NCBI RefSeq assembly: GCF_001305595.1
Contig: NZ_CP012406.1
Span: 310,001 to 374,000, forward strand
Direction of reading: 5' to 3'
Source: Azospirillum thiophilum
GTDB lineage: Bacteria > Pseudomonadota > Alphaproteobacteria > Azospirillales > Azospirillaceae
Length of the DNA: 64,000 nucleotides
Part shown: positions 34,196-42,920 of the stretch, piece after piece
Numbering within the stretch: position 1 is the first letter of the stretch
How the letters are laid out: each line of letters begins with the position of its first letter
Program-made: the position numbers and the translations under genes
The notes under the pieces: model-generated
The model's database searches: none
Told to the model about the DNA's origin: nothing
Seen by the model: the letters and a program-made list of their open reading frames with translations, nothing else

Positions 34196-35152
34196 TCAGA
34201 CGAAGGAGAGGATTCTGTCGTCGGCTACCGCATTGCGCGAGCCGCTGCCACCAGAGCGGCCAGCCAACCGGGACAGCGTGTCTTCGAAGGTGGCGACGCC
34301 GTCGACCATGCCCAGCGACTTGGCTTCGCTGGAGCCGACGACACGTCCCTCCCCGAAGCCGCCACGCACGTCAGCCGACTTCACCCCGCGACCGCGGGCG
34401 ACCGCCTTGACGAAGCTGTCGTAATAGTCGTTCACCCGAGCCTGCATGGCTCCGCGCGCCTCTTCGGTCAGCGGCTCATAGGGGTTGCTTTCGGCCTTGA
34501 ACTTGCCGGCCCGGATCAGCGTCGTCTTGACCCCTGCCTTTTCCAAGGCCTGGGTGTATTCCGTGTGGGCGGAAAAGACGCCGATGGAGCCGACTTCGCC
34601 GGAGGGTGTCACGACCAGTTCTTCACACTGCGACAGGAGCCAGTACCCAGCCGATGCCGCCATGGTGTCCGCGATGCCGACGACACGCTTCTTTCCACGG
34701 GCATTGAAGATTTCGTCGGCGGCTTCCTGCACCAGATCGACCGAACCGCCTGGGGTGTCTGCGCGGATCAGGATCGTTCCGACCTGTTCATCCGCCAAGG
34801 CTTCCCGGAAGCGCGCCCGGAAGCGGTCCAGCGCCGCCATGCCCGATACGTCGGCGAACATGCCGGCGCGTGGCGTGATGACGCCGAACAGCGGCAGAAC
34901 GGCGATGGCCCCGCTCCGTGCGCTGCCCACCCGCGCGCTGTCCGCCGCCGGTTTGCCCGCCTGGGCCTCCGCGATCCGCTGACGAATGTCTTCCTTCGAC
35001 AGCCGTCCGCCGGCCGCACGAAACGCCAGCAGGTCGGTGATGACCGCCAGCATGCCGGGCATGATCGCCCAGGGGGTTTCGGACACGGCGCGGATGACGT
35101 CGGCATAGCGCAGCTCCGCGGCCATCGCCCCGTCGTCGGTCAGGTCGGACAT
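34196..35152 (-). CDS. Prohead protease, S49 (SppA-like) family
   Basis: 318 residues. Central S49 core: DTPGGSVDLVQEAADEI, nucleophile Ser167 in DTMAASAGYWLLS, and general-base Lys219 in RAGKFKAESNPYEPLT, 52 residues apart as in single-domain SppA. It processes the capsid scaffold domain during head maturation. ATG 35152 has GAGGGA 6 bp upstream; an ATG two codons earlier abuts that site. The N-terminal 80 residues may contact the capsid. An 84-bp gap to the capsid gene holds a GC-rich hairpin that could attenuate transcription. Confidence 0.9.
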   Translation of the reverse strand: MSDLTDDGAMAAELRYADVIRAVSETPWAIMPGMLAVITDLLAFRAAGGRLSKEDIRQRIAEAQAGKPAADSARVGSARSGAIAVLPLFGVITPRAGMFADVSGMAALDRFRARFREALADEQVGTILIRADTPGGSVDLVQEAADEIFNARGKKRVVGIADTMAASAGYWLLSQCEELVVTPSGEVGSIGVFSAHTEYTQALEKAGVKTTLIRAGKFKAESNPYEPLTEEARGAMQARVNDYYDSFVKAVARGRGVKSADVRGGFGEGRVVGSSEAKSLGMVDGVATFEDTLSRLAGRSGGSGSRNAVADDRILSFV

Positions 35153-35162
35153 CGGCATTCCC

Positions 35163-36440
35163 TCAGTGGGTCGGTGCAGGAAGATCGGCAGGCGCGGGGG
35201 CCTGCATGTCGGCCCGAGCGGCCGGCGGCTTGCTGCCGGCCGGGGCCATGTTGAGCGGTTGCAAATAGTCGTCGCCGTTGGCGATGGGGTTCATGTTCTC
35301 CATCTTCCGAATGTCGTTGATCGACAGCCAGCCGCCTTGACGGCCCTGGAAGAAGGCTTCGTAGCGGGATTTCAGGTCGCCGCGCAGAAGACCGGACACA
35401 TTGAACTCGGCAAAGAAGTTGGAGGAGAGGATCAGGTCCGCATTGATCTTGCTTTCCCAGAGTTCCAGCCACGGCAACATGGTATCGGTGACGAAGTCGA
35501 TGGACTGCTGTTCGACGTTCGACCGCGTCCCGTTGTCCATGATCCCGGCCTTGTGCGGCGGAACGCGCCAGATGCGGGTGATCTCCAACGCCAGATCGCG
35601 GCGGGTCTCCAGAAACTGGCTTTTCTGGTTGTCGATCTGCTGCCGGTTCAGCTTGATCCCATGCTCGAGCATGGCGTCACGGTGCTGGTTGCCACCGGTC
35701 CGGGCGCGTCGCCACGCCTTCATGTAGTTGTTGCGATCTTCGGCCGCCTTGAACGTGCCGGGAGGGGCTTCCAGCACACCGCCGGATTCCCCTCCGTTCT
35801 TGAAGTATCGTGCGCCATAGGCGTGAACGGCGATGGCGGCCCCGATGATATTGCCGCTGGTCTGGGGCACCGGCACCCCGGCCAGCCCGTCGTCGGTGAA
35901 AGGCAGCGCCCGCAGGTGCCACATCTCCGACGAATGCAGACGACGGGACTTGCCGGTGTATTGGTCGGCGACGTCGTACCAGACGTCTTTGCCGTTGCGG
36001 CGCGGGGCGACCCGCGACGGGTGGTGCGGGATCAACTGGTCGACCGCACCGCGCGGGCCGGGCACGATTTCGGCATAGGCGTTGCGATGCCATACCAGCC
36101 ACCATTGCATCTGTCCGATGAACTCCCAGGACGTCTGGAAGCCGTTGGGGCGACGTGCCAGCAGGTCCGCCAGCGGATGCTGATCGGATTCTTCCCGCCC
36201 GCCGTTCGGCAGCTTGCGGAACACCTTCAGCGGCAGGGACGGCACGGTTTCCGACAGAAGCTTCAGGCAGTCGAGCACGACCGGCACCTGTAATGCCGCG
36301 CGGGCCGACACCACCACACCGGAGGTCTCAGCGAAGGCGATTGCGCCGTCGACGGAGGTGTACCAGTGATCGTCGGCCGGGTTGCGCACCGGGGCTTCGT
36401 CCTGTTCCTGCCCCAGGATGCGGCGAAACATCGTCATCAT
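35163..36440 (-). CDS. Portal protein (HK97 family)
   Basis: 425 residues. The start MMTMFRRILGQEQDEA, and then SARAALQVPVVLDCLKLLSETVPSLPLKVFRK, DHPLADLLARRPN and HRNAYAEIVPGPRGAVDQLIP-like blocks, are standard for HK97-type portals (wing and stem domains forming the dodecameric DNA channel). Its start overlaps the TerL stop by 4 bp. Confidence 0.93.
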   Translation of the reverse strand: MMTMFRRILGQEQDEAPVRNPADDHWYTSVDGAIAFAETSGVVVSARAALQVPVVLDCLKLLSETVPSLPLKVFRKLPNGGREESDQHPLADLLARRPNGFQTSWEFIGQMQWWLVWHRNAYAEIVPGPRGAVDQLIPHHPSRVAPRRNGKDVWYDVADQYTGKSRRLHSSEMWHLRALPFTDDGLAGVPVPQTSGNIIGAAIAVHAYGARYFKNGGESGGVLEAPPGTFKAAEDRNNYMKAWRRARTGGNQHRDAMLEHGIKLNRQQIDNQKSQFLETRRDLALEITRIWRVPPHKAGIMDNGTRSNVEQQSIDFVTDTMLPWLELWESKINADLILSSNFFAEFNVSGLLRGDLKSRYEAFFQGRQGGWLSINDIRKMENMNPIANGDDYLQPLNMAPAGSKPPAARADMQAPAPADLPAPTH

Positions 36441-38137
36441 GCCAAGGGCACCTCGTAGTCAGCAGGGATCTCGACGCCTTGTCCCCCGCCGTCGAAGACG
36501 ATGGCGCGGCCCAGCGCCATGACGGCGGCGACGATGCCGTCGATGCGCTCGCCGCTGGTCGCCTTGTTCGGCTTGATGTTGTCGGCGGCATCCCGGTCGA
36601 TGGCGACGTTCTCAGCCATCCAGTGCAGCACCGGGTGTCCGCCGTGGGCCAGCTCATGTCCCACGACCATGGCTTCGAACCGTTTGGCCGGGGCCGACAT
36701 GGACGCGAAACCCTGCCCGAACGGCACCATCGGCAGACCGTCCGCCGTCAGGTTGGTGACGAGCTGGGTGGCGTTCCACCGGTCATAGGGGGCTTCGATC
36801 AGGCCATAGGCGCCCGCATCCTCGCGGATTGCCATCTCCACCGCGCCATAGTCCACGACGTTGCCGGGGGTCGCTGTCATGGCCCCATCCCGCGCCCAGA
36901 GGTCGTACGGCACCCGGTCCCGGCGGGACCGCAGGTCGATATTGCGCTCCGGCACGAAGAAGCGGGGGACGATGAACCACGGATCGTCATCGCCCTGCGG
37001 TGGGAACAGCTTCACCCAGGCGGTGATGTCGGTCGTGCTGGACAGGTCCAGCGCGCCGAAGCACGGACGGCCGAACAGAAAGCGGGCCAGCTCCTTCCAG
37101 CCGACCGGGCCGGCGCACTGCTGCCAATCCGCCATCGGCAGCCACCGGGTGTCCTGCTGCGTCCACATGTTCAGATGCAGGCGGCGGAACGTGTTCTCAT
37201 AACCAGGCACACGCTTGGCGTGGGCGCATTCCTGCGCCAGATACTCGAGCGACACGGCGTCGCCCACAGAGGGATTCGCCTTCGCCCAGGTGCGCGGATC
37301 GGTCCAGTCGTCCGCCTCATCCGCCATGAACAGGATCGGTAACAGCGACGGATCGTCATCGACGCCGTCACGCACCCGCACGGCCTGCTCATGCACCTCC
37401 CAGCAGATGCCCTGACGGCGGGAGCCCGCCGTGGTCATCAGGGCTTCCAACGGCTCTTCGCGGGCACCCACTGCGGTGTGCAGAACGTCCAGCAGATCGC
37501 GGTTCGGCTGGGTGTGCAGCTCGTCGAAGATGATGCCGGAGGGGTTCAGCCCGTGCTTCGTCTCCGCGTCGGACGACAGAACGCCATAGCTTGACATCAG
37601 GCGGGCACAGATGACGGACCGCTTGAACACCTCGCAGACGCGCGAAAGCGGGGGCGAGGCAAGGACCATGCTGGCGGCCTCGCGGAAGACGATGCTGGCC
37701 TGTTCGCGGTCGGCGGCGGCGGAATAGATTTCGGCCGATCGCTCGCCGGCCAGCAGCAGCAGCAGCGCCAGACCGGCGGCGAAGGTGCTCTTGCCGTTCT
37801 TGCGGGCGATGAACAGATACGCCCGGCGCACCACCCGCCGGCCGGTGGCTGCCCACTTGAAGCCGAAGATGATGCTGACGACGCGGCGTTGCCAATATTT
37901 CAGGTGGAAAGGCTTGCCGGCCAGCCGGCCCTTCGAATGGCGCAGGAAGGTGGGGAAGAAGTCGCACGCCTTCTCGGCCGCCGCCTTGTCGAAGACGAAG
38001 CGGGGATCGTTGGCGTAGCGCTCCCACAGGCGGTCCACCACGGCGGCAGCATGGGCCTCCGCGAACGCGATCACCTCCGCCTCGGTGGGCGGGGTGACGG
38101 TCACGGCATCACTGGAGCCAGCCGACTGGATCGTCAT
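36437..38137 (-). CDS. Terminase large subunit
   Basis: 566 residues, the packaging motor. ATPase motif ARKNGKST at 111-118 (a lambda/HK97-type Walker A variant) and Walker B GIIFDELH at 201-208; the C-terminal nuclease domain begins near 360 with CFGALDLSSTTD (an RNase-H-like acidic Asp) and contains VDYGAVEMAI. The HSKGRLAGKPFHLKYWQ block is typical of the HK97/Terminase_1 family. ATG 38137 lies 28 bp inside terS; this arrangement is usual for P27-type terminases. Confidence 0.94.
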   Translation of the reverse strand: MTIQSAGSSDAVTVTPPTEAEVIAFAEAHAAAVVDRLWERYANDPRFVFDKAAAEKACDFFPTFLRHSKGRLAGKPFHLKYWQRRVVSIIFGFKWAATGRRVVRRAYLFIARKNGKSTFAAGLALLLLLAGERSAEIYSAAADREQASIVFREAASMVLASPPLSRVCEVFKRSVICARLMSSYGVLSSDAETKHGLNPSGIIFDELHTQPNRDLLDVLHTAVGAREEPLEALMTTAGSRRQGICWEVHEQAVRVRDGVDDDPSLLPILFMADEADDWTDPRTWAKANPSVGDAVSLEYLAQECAHAKRVPGYENTFRRLHLNMWTQQDTRWLPMADWQQCAGPVGWKELARFLFGRPCFGALDLSSTTDITAWVKLFPPQGDDDPWFIVPRFFVPERNIDLRSRRDRVPYDLWARDGAMTATPGNVVDYGAVEMAIREDAGAYGLIEAPYDRWNATQLVTNLTADGLPMVPFGQGFASMSAPAKRFEAMVVGHELAHGGHPVLHWMAENVAIDRDAADNIKPNKATSGERIDGIVAAVMALGRAIVFDGGGQGVEIPADYEVPLA

Positions 38138-38669
38138 GATTCGCCTGGGGTTTGGTGGCATCGGAGGAATGCGCCGCCGGGGACGCCGCATCTGGAAGAG
38201 GCAACTGGTACTGGCGGGCGGCGCCGAGCTGCGCCGCGGTGCTGATCCGCGCCTTGGTGTTCTGGGTCAGCTGGTCGCTGTACTTCGCCATCAGCCGTGC
38301 CTGGGCGTTCATCACGCCCACCTCTGGCCGGGTGCGCACATAGCCGGTCTCGGTCGAGTAGGTGATGCCCTTGCGGTCGATCACCTTCTTGCACCGGAGA
38401 TACAGGGCGCGGGCCTCGCAGTAGGCACGGAACGTGGTCAGGTCGGACGGTCGCCCCAGGCCGGTGGACAGGAACCGGGGCAGTTCCTCCAACCACACCT
38501 CCCGCTCGCCCTTGGTCAGGCTGGCGGGAGGCGCGAACTCCGAAACCGGCTCCGTCGACGCGACGGCAGGCGGGGCCTCCGTCGCCGGGGCCGCCGCTCG
38601 CTTGCGCCGTCCGGGGTTGCCGGCAAGGGCGTTCAACGCCTCCGCCTTTGGCTTCCGTCCCCTGGTCAC
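38109..38669 (-). CDS. Terminase small subunit (P27 family)
   Basis: 186 residues. The N-terminus TRGRKPKAEALNALAGNPGRRKR is the signature of the P27 small terminase family (RKPxxLKxLxGNPGKR). It is followed by LTKGEREVWLEELPRFLSTGLGRPSD and a DNA-recognition helix region ending in a Pro-rich tail. It recognises the packaging start and feeds DNA to TerL. The GTG start at 38669 follows GAGCGGCGG; no better start is available. Confidence 0.9.
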   Translation of the reverse strand: MTRGRKPKAEALNALAGNPGRRKRAAAPATEAPPAVASTEPVSEFAPPASLTKGEREVWLEELPRFLSTGLGRPSDLTTFRAYCEARALYLRCKKVIDRKGITYSTETGYVRTRPEVGVMNAQARLMAKYSDQLTQNTKARISTAAQLGAARQYQLPLPDAASPAAHSSDATKPQANHDDPVGWLQ

Positions 38670-38758
38670 TGCCGCCGCTCAAAAAAAATAATTTCCCAAT
38701 TTCGCGAACGCGCGCGTTGCCTTGAGACACCGGTCCGTGGGCTGAAAGGTTCCAAGGA
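38670..38758. other. Intergenic stretch between terS and HNH gene; candidate cos region
   Basis: 89 bp holding an A8 tract (38681-38688), the palindromes TTCGCGAA (38701-38708) and AACGCGCGCGTT (38707-38718), then sequence leading into a C-rich run at 38763-38770. Phages with an HNH gene flanking a P27/HK97 terminase are usually cohesive-end packagers, and cos normally lies next to terS. That this is cos is inferred. Confidence 0.35.
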
Positions 38759-39175
38759 TCAGACCCCCCCCACCCCTCGGGCCGAGCGGCCGGGGACCGG
38801 CTGCCCGGCGCGGGCCGCCGCCCGCTCTGCCGCCTGTTTCGGCCCGTCGTGGCAGGGCTTGCACAGGCTTTGGGTGTTCTCGCGGTTGAAGAACAGCGCG
38901 CGGTCGCCCCGGTGCGGCTTAACGTGGTCGACCACGGTCGCGGCGACGGTCAAGCCGTGCTCCGAGCACATGCGGCACAGCGGCTCCACCGACAGCCGCC
39001 ACGCCCGGATGTCCAGCCACGATTTGACCTTGTACCAGCCGCGCCACGGCTGCGCGTCCTGGCGGGCGCGGTCGTGGCGTTGCCGGTCTTCGGCAGCGTG
39101 GGCATCGCAGAAGCGGCCATCGGTCAATCGACCGCAGCCGGGGCGGGCGCAGGGTTTCTTCGGTTTCCAGGGCAT
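38759..39175 (-). CDS. HNH endonuclease (terminase-associated)
   Basis: 138 residues. Zinc-knuckle cysteines CARPGC and C-x2-C pairs bracket the HNH core: TVVDHVKPHRGDRALFFNRENTQSLCKPCHDGPK contains the DH, N and H residues of the nuclease. A short N-terminal segment MPWKPKKPCARPGCGRLTDGRFCDAH is characteristic of phage HNH proteins that partner HK97-type TerL in cos cleavage. ATG 39175 is preceded by only a weak ribosome-binding site. Confidence 0.9.
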   Translation of the reverse strand: MPWKPKKPCARPGCGRLTDGRFCDAHAAEDRQRHDRARQDAQPWRGWYKVKSWLDIRAWRLSVEPLCRMCSEHGLTVAATVVDHVKPHRGDRALFFNRENTQSLCKPCHDGPKQAAERAAARAGQPVPGRSARGVGGV

Positions 39176-39195
39176 GTTGGGCAGGGCCGAAACGC

Positions 39196-39234
39196 AGTGC
39201 GCCCGGCGGGAGAGTTACTCCGGCCGGGCGCACT
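39196..39234. terminator. Long interrupted palindrome upstream of the HNH gene
   Basis: A 12-bp perfect stem AGTGCGCCCGGC / GCCGGGCGCACT enclosing GGAG-agtta-CTCC, with one G-G mismatch between the stems. It separates the early leftward operon from the HNH/terminase genes and could terminate or attenuate early transcription; no T-run follows. It may instead be a protein-binding site. Confidence 0.5.
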
Positions 39235-39278
39235 ACCTCAATCTAGCGGAGAGGCTAACAGAAAACCGCCCATGTCCG

Positions 39279-39842
39279 TCAAGAGGGATTTTTCGGAACA
39301 CGGAGACGGAAAGTTGCGGCGTAGCCCGCCAGCACCTTCAGCACGGCATCGCGCGTCCGGTCTTCCCGCACGCCCAGGCGCTTGTCCAGCGCGGCAGGCG
39401 ACGCCTCACCGGTCAGCACCTTGACCGTCACCACGTCGAGGAACAGCGCCTCATGCCGGCCGCGCAGCAGCCCAGCCTTGCCCGACGCCCGCACCGACGC
39501 GCGCCAGTCCGCCACCCGTCGCGTCGGAGCCGACAGCGACCAGCCCACCGTCCCACCGGACGGGGCCAACGGCGGCTCGGTGCGGTTGCCGCCATCGACC
39601 ACCAGCCGCGACGGGTCGATAGCGCGCAGCCCCGACGCCGTCCCGATCTCCGTCGCCAGCCCGCGACCGATGTCCACCGCCGCCGCAAGCTGCGCCACGT
39701 CCAGCCGACCGCGGGCGTACATCAGCGCCACCCAGCCACGCCCGCACACCAGCCCCGGCACAGCCGGGTCGCCCCGCTCCGGCAGGTCGCGCAGCCGGCC
39801 GGTGACCAGCCCGTCACCGCCATCTTCACCCCTGCCGGACAT
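39279..39842 (-). CDS. Hypothetical phage protein
   Basis: About 187 residues with no recognised domain. The core GWVALMYARGRLDVAQLAAAVDIGRGLATEIG and the C-terminal RHEALFLDVVTVKVLTGEASPAALDKRLGVREDRTRDAVLKVLAGYA look like two helical, HTH-like segments, suggesting a DNA-associated or late-control protein. It is the last gene of the early leftward unit, before the long palindrome. ATG 39842 has GGAG 5 bp upstream; in-frame ATGs at 39860 and 39914 are alternatives. Confidence 0.55.
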   Translation of the reverse strand: MSGRGEDGGDGLVTGRLRDLPERGDPAVPGLVCGRGWVALMYARGRLDVAQLAAAVDIGRGLATEIGTASGLRAIDPSRLVVDGGNRTEPPLAPSGGTVGWSLSAPTRRVADWRASVRASGKAGLLRGRHEALFLDVVTVKVLTGEASPAALDKRLGVREDRTRDAVLKVLAGYAATFRLRVPKNPS

Positions 39843-40152
39843 CACCGCTCCGCCATCCATGGCCGCCGCCCCTCTCGTTGCCCGAATTGCTCCCCGGAAT
39901 GCCGGGGCTGCCATCTCTCTGAAACCCTTGGAAACTCTCTCTTTAGGGAGGATGGGGAGGATAGGGATAGATATTCGCCAGTGGCTCATACGCGCGCCCG
40001 TCCGTGCGCACACGCGCACACGCACACATGAGGGCCACCGCCGAAAATCGCTCTCTGTCCTCCCTTTATCCCTAAACCCAGCATTTCCGCGCCTTTCCCC
40101 AAGAGGGTCCGTCCAGCGATTATCCCTCTCGGCCTGATCGCTCCCTCGGTTG
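39843..40152. other. 310-bp non-coding gap between early genes
   Basis: No credible gene. It contains a 28-bp strictly alternating pyrimidine-purine run at 40003-40030 (CG/CA rich), AT-richer sequence at 39930-39975 with GGGAGGATGGGGAGGATAGGGATAG-like purine repeats, and a C/G-rich strand-asymmetric run at 40160-40175 entering the next gene. A promoter for the 187-residue gene may lie here but I cannot place it. Confidence 0.5.
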
Positions 40153-41799
40153 TCAAAAATCCGGGGGCGGGGGGGCTGCCGTCTGCGGCAGACCGTCCAG
40201 CAGGCAGAGGCCAAGATACTCGTTGATACCGCAACTCTTGATCGTTCTAAGTCCACGATCCTTCATCTTTCGCCCGAACCCGTTTTGTTTGAGCGGTTCC
40301 ACCGCATTTCTTTCGCACCACTTCGTATAGGCTTCGTACAGCGCGGTCGCGGTCACGCGCTTGCCCTGCATCCGCGCGGTTTCCGCTTCAAGGAAGTCGC
40401 CCAGCGGGTCCTGATCCCGCTTGTACTCTTCGACCGCGGCGAGGATCTTCGCAGGCGGGTCAAGCCCCTCTTCCAGCCACAGCCACAGCCCGTCCAGCAG
40501 CCATTGGAAGACGCCGTCTTTCTCCGCGACCAACTTGTCGAGAATGTTTGGGTCGCGCTCGTCAGGCGGAATGAACACTTCGAATGGAACGAGGATCACG
40601 CGCCGCCAGATGCCGATGTCCTGCCCGCGAATAATCGGCTTGTGGTTCGTCACCATGACGGGCGTGAACTCGGGCCGATACTCGAATGGGTCTTTGTTCA
40701 GCTTGCGGGTTTCGATGGGCTCGCCGCCAGTCACTTCCTTGACCAGACCTTCCGACAGCGCCTCGCCCTTGTCCGGTTCGTTCATCAACACCAGCCGCAC
40801 GCCCGGCAGCTTCGCCAGCGACGGCTTCGGCCCATCCGCCTTCTTGTCCTTGCCGTCGAGAAAAACGGCCACCGGGATGGTGGCGGCATAGTCCCCGAAG
40901 ATGTGCCGCATGACGTCGACAAGCTTTGACTTGCCGTTCTTGCCCTCTCCATAGAAGATGACAAATATCTGTTCGGACGTGTCACCGGTCAGGCAGTATC
41001 CGAAAAGCTTCTGGACGAACGTGCGCACTTCTTCGTCAGGCAGGATGCGATTGATGAACCGATCGAACTGTGGGCACTTCGCGTCGGGGTTGAAGGCCGC
41101 GCCGGCAAGCCGGGTGATCAGGTTGGCCTTGCGGAAGCCGCCCAGGCGCATCTGGGCGCGGCTGTCCGGCTTCTGGCGCAGGTCCAGAGTGCCGTTGTCC
41201 AGCGTCATCAACCAGGGGTGCCCGTCCATCGCGCGCGTCGGTTTCGCCAGATAGGGCCGGGCCTGTTCCAGCGCACCCTTCACCTTCGGGGTGTCGCCGC
41301 TCTTGACCGCGAACGCCTCGAAGGCGCGCAAGCCGCGTTCCCATTCCTTGATCCGCTCCAGCCGCATCTTGCCCTGGATGGCCGGGTCCGGCTCTTCCGT
41401 CTCGGTCGGCGGAGCCGGTGGCGGCCCCAGGTCGCGCAGTTCCTTCAACTCGTCGCGCAGCTTCTCAACCATGCGGTGACAGAGCTTGGTTGCCTCGCCC
41501 TCGCCCAGCTCATAGGCGAACCGCTTCCCGTCCCAGACTGCCCACCCGTTCTGATCGACAAAGACCAGGGCACGGCCGAACCGCTGAATCAGCCGCTCCC
41601 CGTTGCCCTTGTCGGACTTATCATAAGTTGCAAGCTCCCGGTCGGGCGGCGGCTCCCCGTCGTCATCGTCCGGCGGCTGGGCAACGCCGCTGCCACCCGT
41701 GCCGGCATCGACCGCGACCGCGCCGTCGATATGCTGTCGCAGGTCTTCCAGGGCGTCGGGCTGGTCAGCCGGCACGATCTTGGCTCCGTCATCGGGCAT
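40153..41799 (-). CDS. D5-type SF3 helicase / phage primase C-terminal protein
   Basis: 548 residues. After a disordered acidic N-terminus (about 30-65) come the D5_N region (residues 75-230) and an SF3 helicase core with Walker A YGEGKNGKSKL (283-293), Walker B-like RLVLMNEPDKGE, and the sensor segment EYRPEFTPVMVTNHKPII. The C-terminal 60 residues (RVTATALYEAYTKWCERN...LKQNGFGRKMKDRG) form the winged-helix D5_C domain. Likely the phage replicative helicase loader/primase partner working with the separate Prim-Pol gene upstream. ATG 41799 is preferred (AGGTG upstream); ATG 41829 is longer. Confidence 0.9.
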   Translation of the reverse strand: MPDDGAKIVPADQPDALEDLRQHIDGAVAVDAGTGGSGVAQPPDDDDGEPPPDRELATYDKSDKGNGERLIQRFGRALVFVDQNGWAVWDGKRFAYELGEGEATKLCHRMVEKLRDELKELRDLGPPPAPPTETEEPDPAIQGKMRLERIKEWERGLRAFEAFAVKSGDTPKVKGALEQARPYLAKPTRAMDGHPWLMTLDNGTLDLRQKPDSRAQMRLGGFRKANLITRLAGAAFNPDAKCPQFDRFINRILPDEEVRTFVQKLFGYCLTGDTSEQIFVIFYGEGKNGKSKLVDVMRHIFGDYAATIPVAVFLDGKDKKADGPKPSLAKLPGVRLVLMNEPDKGEALSEGLVKEVTGGEPIETRKLNKDPFEYRPEFTPVMVTNHKPIIRGQDIGIWRRVILVPFEVFIPPDERDPNILDKLVAEKDGVFQWLLDGLWLWLEEGLDPPAKILAAVEEYKRDQDPLGDFLEAETARMQGKRVTATALYEAYTKWCERNAVEPLKQNGFGRKMKDRGLRTIKSCGINEYLGLCLLDGLPQTAAPPPPDF

Positions 41800-41883
41800 C
41801 GCGCACCTGAAAGCCTCTGGCACGCCCATCGGGCGCCCATGTTTGGAGGGGGGCGGGGGGAGGCGCGGAGGGGTGCCGGCGGG

Positions 41884-42594
41884 TCATGACGCCACCTCCC
41901 TGGCATCCGCCGCCGTGAATTTGTCCGTCTCGTTCCCCCAGGCGTCGAAGCCGGGCCAGGATTGGCGGGCGAACAGCTCGCACGCGGGGCCGCTGGGGAT
42001 CAGCCGGCGTGCCATGGCGTATTGCTCGTCCGGCTTCCGGCTATGCTCGCGCGTGGCCGCGTCCAGGGCTTCGCCACCGTCCAGCAGGATGCCGCGTTCC
42101 GACGCGCAGCCCGGCCCATAGGGCGGGTCGCCGATGGCCCACAGGGTGACATGCTCGGTCGAGACCCGGACGACGTAGCCGGGGCCGAAGGCCAGCTTTC
42201 CGCTGGCGGGGGTGCGCTTCACCCAGGGGAAGCCGGTGACGTACCGGAAGCCCCACGCCTCCCCCACGGCGATCGCATCGGGGAGCATGGCCCAGGTGCC
42301 CCACAGCCACAGCAGGCAGCCCCGCGGGTTGGCGAGCTGCTGCACCGGCAACGCCTTGATGGCGTCCACCGGCATGCACGGGTAATGCGCCACCGGGTTC
42401 TTGGCCTCGCCCTTGGCGGAGCGGTTGTAGAAGCGCCACGGCGGGTCAGCCATGATCAGGCTGTACGCCGCTGGCGCAAGGCTGCCCCAGCGCCACGACG
42501 CGGGCTTGCCCGACAGCGATGCGGCCCGAGAGGGAGTGTCGCCCCCAATCGCCGGTAGATCGAACAGGAGGGGGGCGGGGAGGGAGCGCGTCAT
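41884..42594 (-). CDS. MT-A70 family DNA N6-adenine methyltransferase
   Basis: 236 residues. The catalytic motif IV is DPPW at 50-53 (LIMADPPWRFYN), followed by HYPCMPVDAIKALPV and LWLWGTWAMLPDAI, the standard MT-A70 order; the SAM-binding FVKVxxx equivalent is near WVKRTPASGK. Such enzymes methylate adenine in DNA and are common in phage early regions, where they may protect phage DNA from restriction. ATG 42594 overlaps the upstream stop (ATGA). The recognition sequence cannot be read. Confidence 0.9.
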   Translation of the reverse strand: MTRSLPAPLLFDLPAIGGDTPSRAASLSGKPASWRWGSLAPAAYSLIMADPPWRFYNRSAKGEAKNPVAHYPCMPVDAIKALPVQQLANPRGCLLWLWGTWAMLPDAIAVGEAWGFRYVTGFPWVKRTPASGKLAFGPGYVVRVSTEHVTLWAIGDPPYGPGCASERGILLDGGEALDAATREHSRKPDEQYAMARRLIPSGPACELFARQSWPGFDAWGNETDKFTAADAREVAS

Positions 42595-42920
42595 CCCACA
42601 AGCCCACCTGCTCGATCTATCAAGGCGCGCATTTCTGCACACATTTTCTCGGCAGAAGCCGGATCGGCTCGCGCAATGAGGAAGGCTTTATCGTGAGCCA
42701 AGCCGCACGTAATCAGAGCTTGCGTTACAGCAAGAACTCTCAGATCACGATCTTGCGGCATGACGAAAAGACGCGCTCCATTTTGTTGGACGGTAGCGAC
42801 TTTGACGAAGCCTTTCTTTATCCACCACTTCATTGCGTCAGGGTCCACGCCTATTGCTTTTGCAAGCTCAATGCGAGACAGAAAACTTCCTTTATCCCGC
42901 AACAATACTCGACCGCCCAT
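42591..42920 (-). CDS. Small MerR/HTH-like DNA-binding protein
   Basis: 109 residues with an N-terminal winged-helix-like stretch LSRIELAKAIGVDPDAMKWWIKKGFVKVATV (residues 14-45), which looks like a MerR/excisionase-type helix-turn-helix plus wing. The C-terminal half is helical (VTQALITCGLAHDKAFLIA). Within a chain of overlapping early genes (TAATG with the preceding gene, ATGA with the methyltransferase). Target unknown. Confidence 0.6.
   Translation of the reverse strand: MGGRVLLRDKGSFLSRIELAKAIGVDPDAMKWWIKKGFVKVATVQQNGARLFVMPQDRDLRVLAVTQALITCGLAHDKAFLIARADPASAEKMCAEMRALIDRAGGLVG

Noticed and set aside
38085..40031. 648-codon plus-strand ORF
   Set aside because: Antisense to terS, HNH and neighbours; ends in a low-complexity His/Ala/Thr run from the CA repeat.
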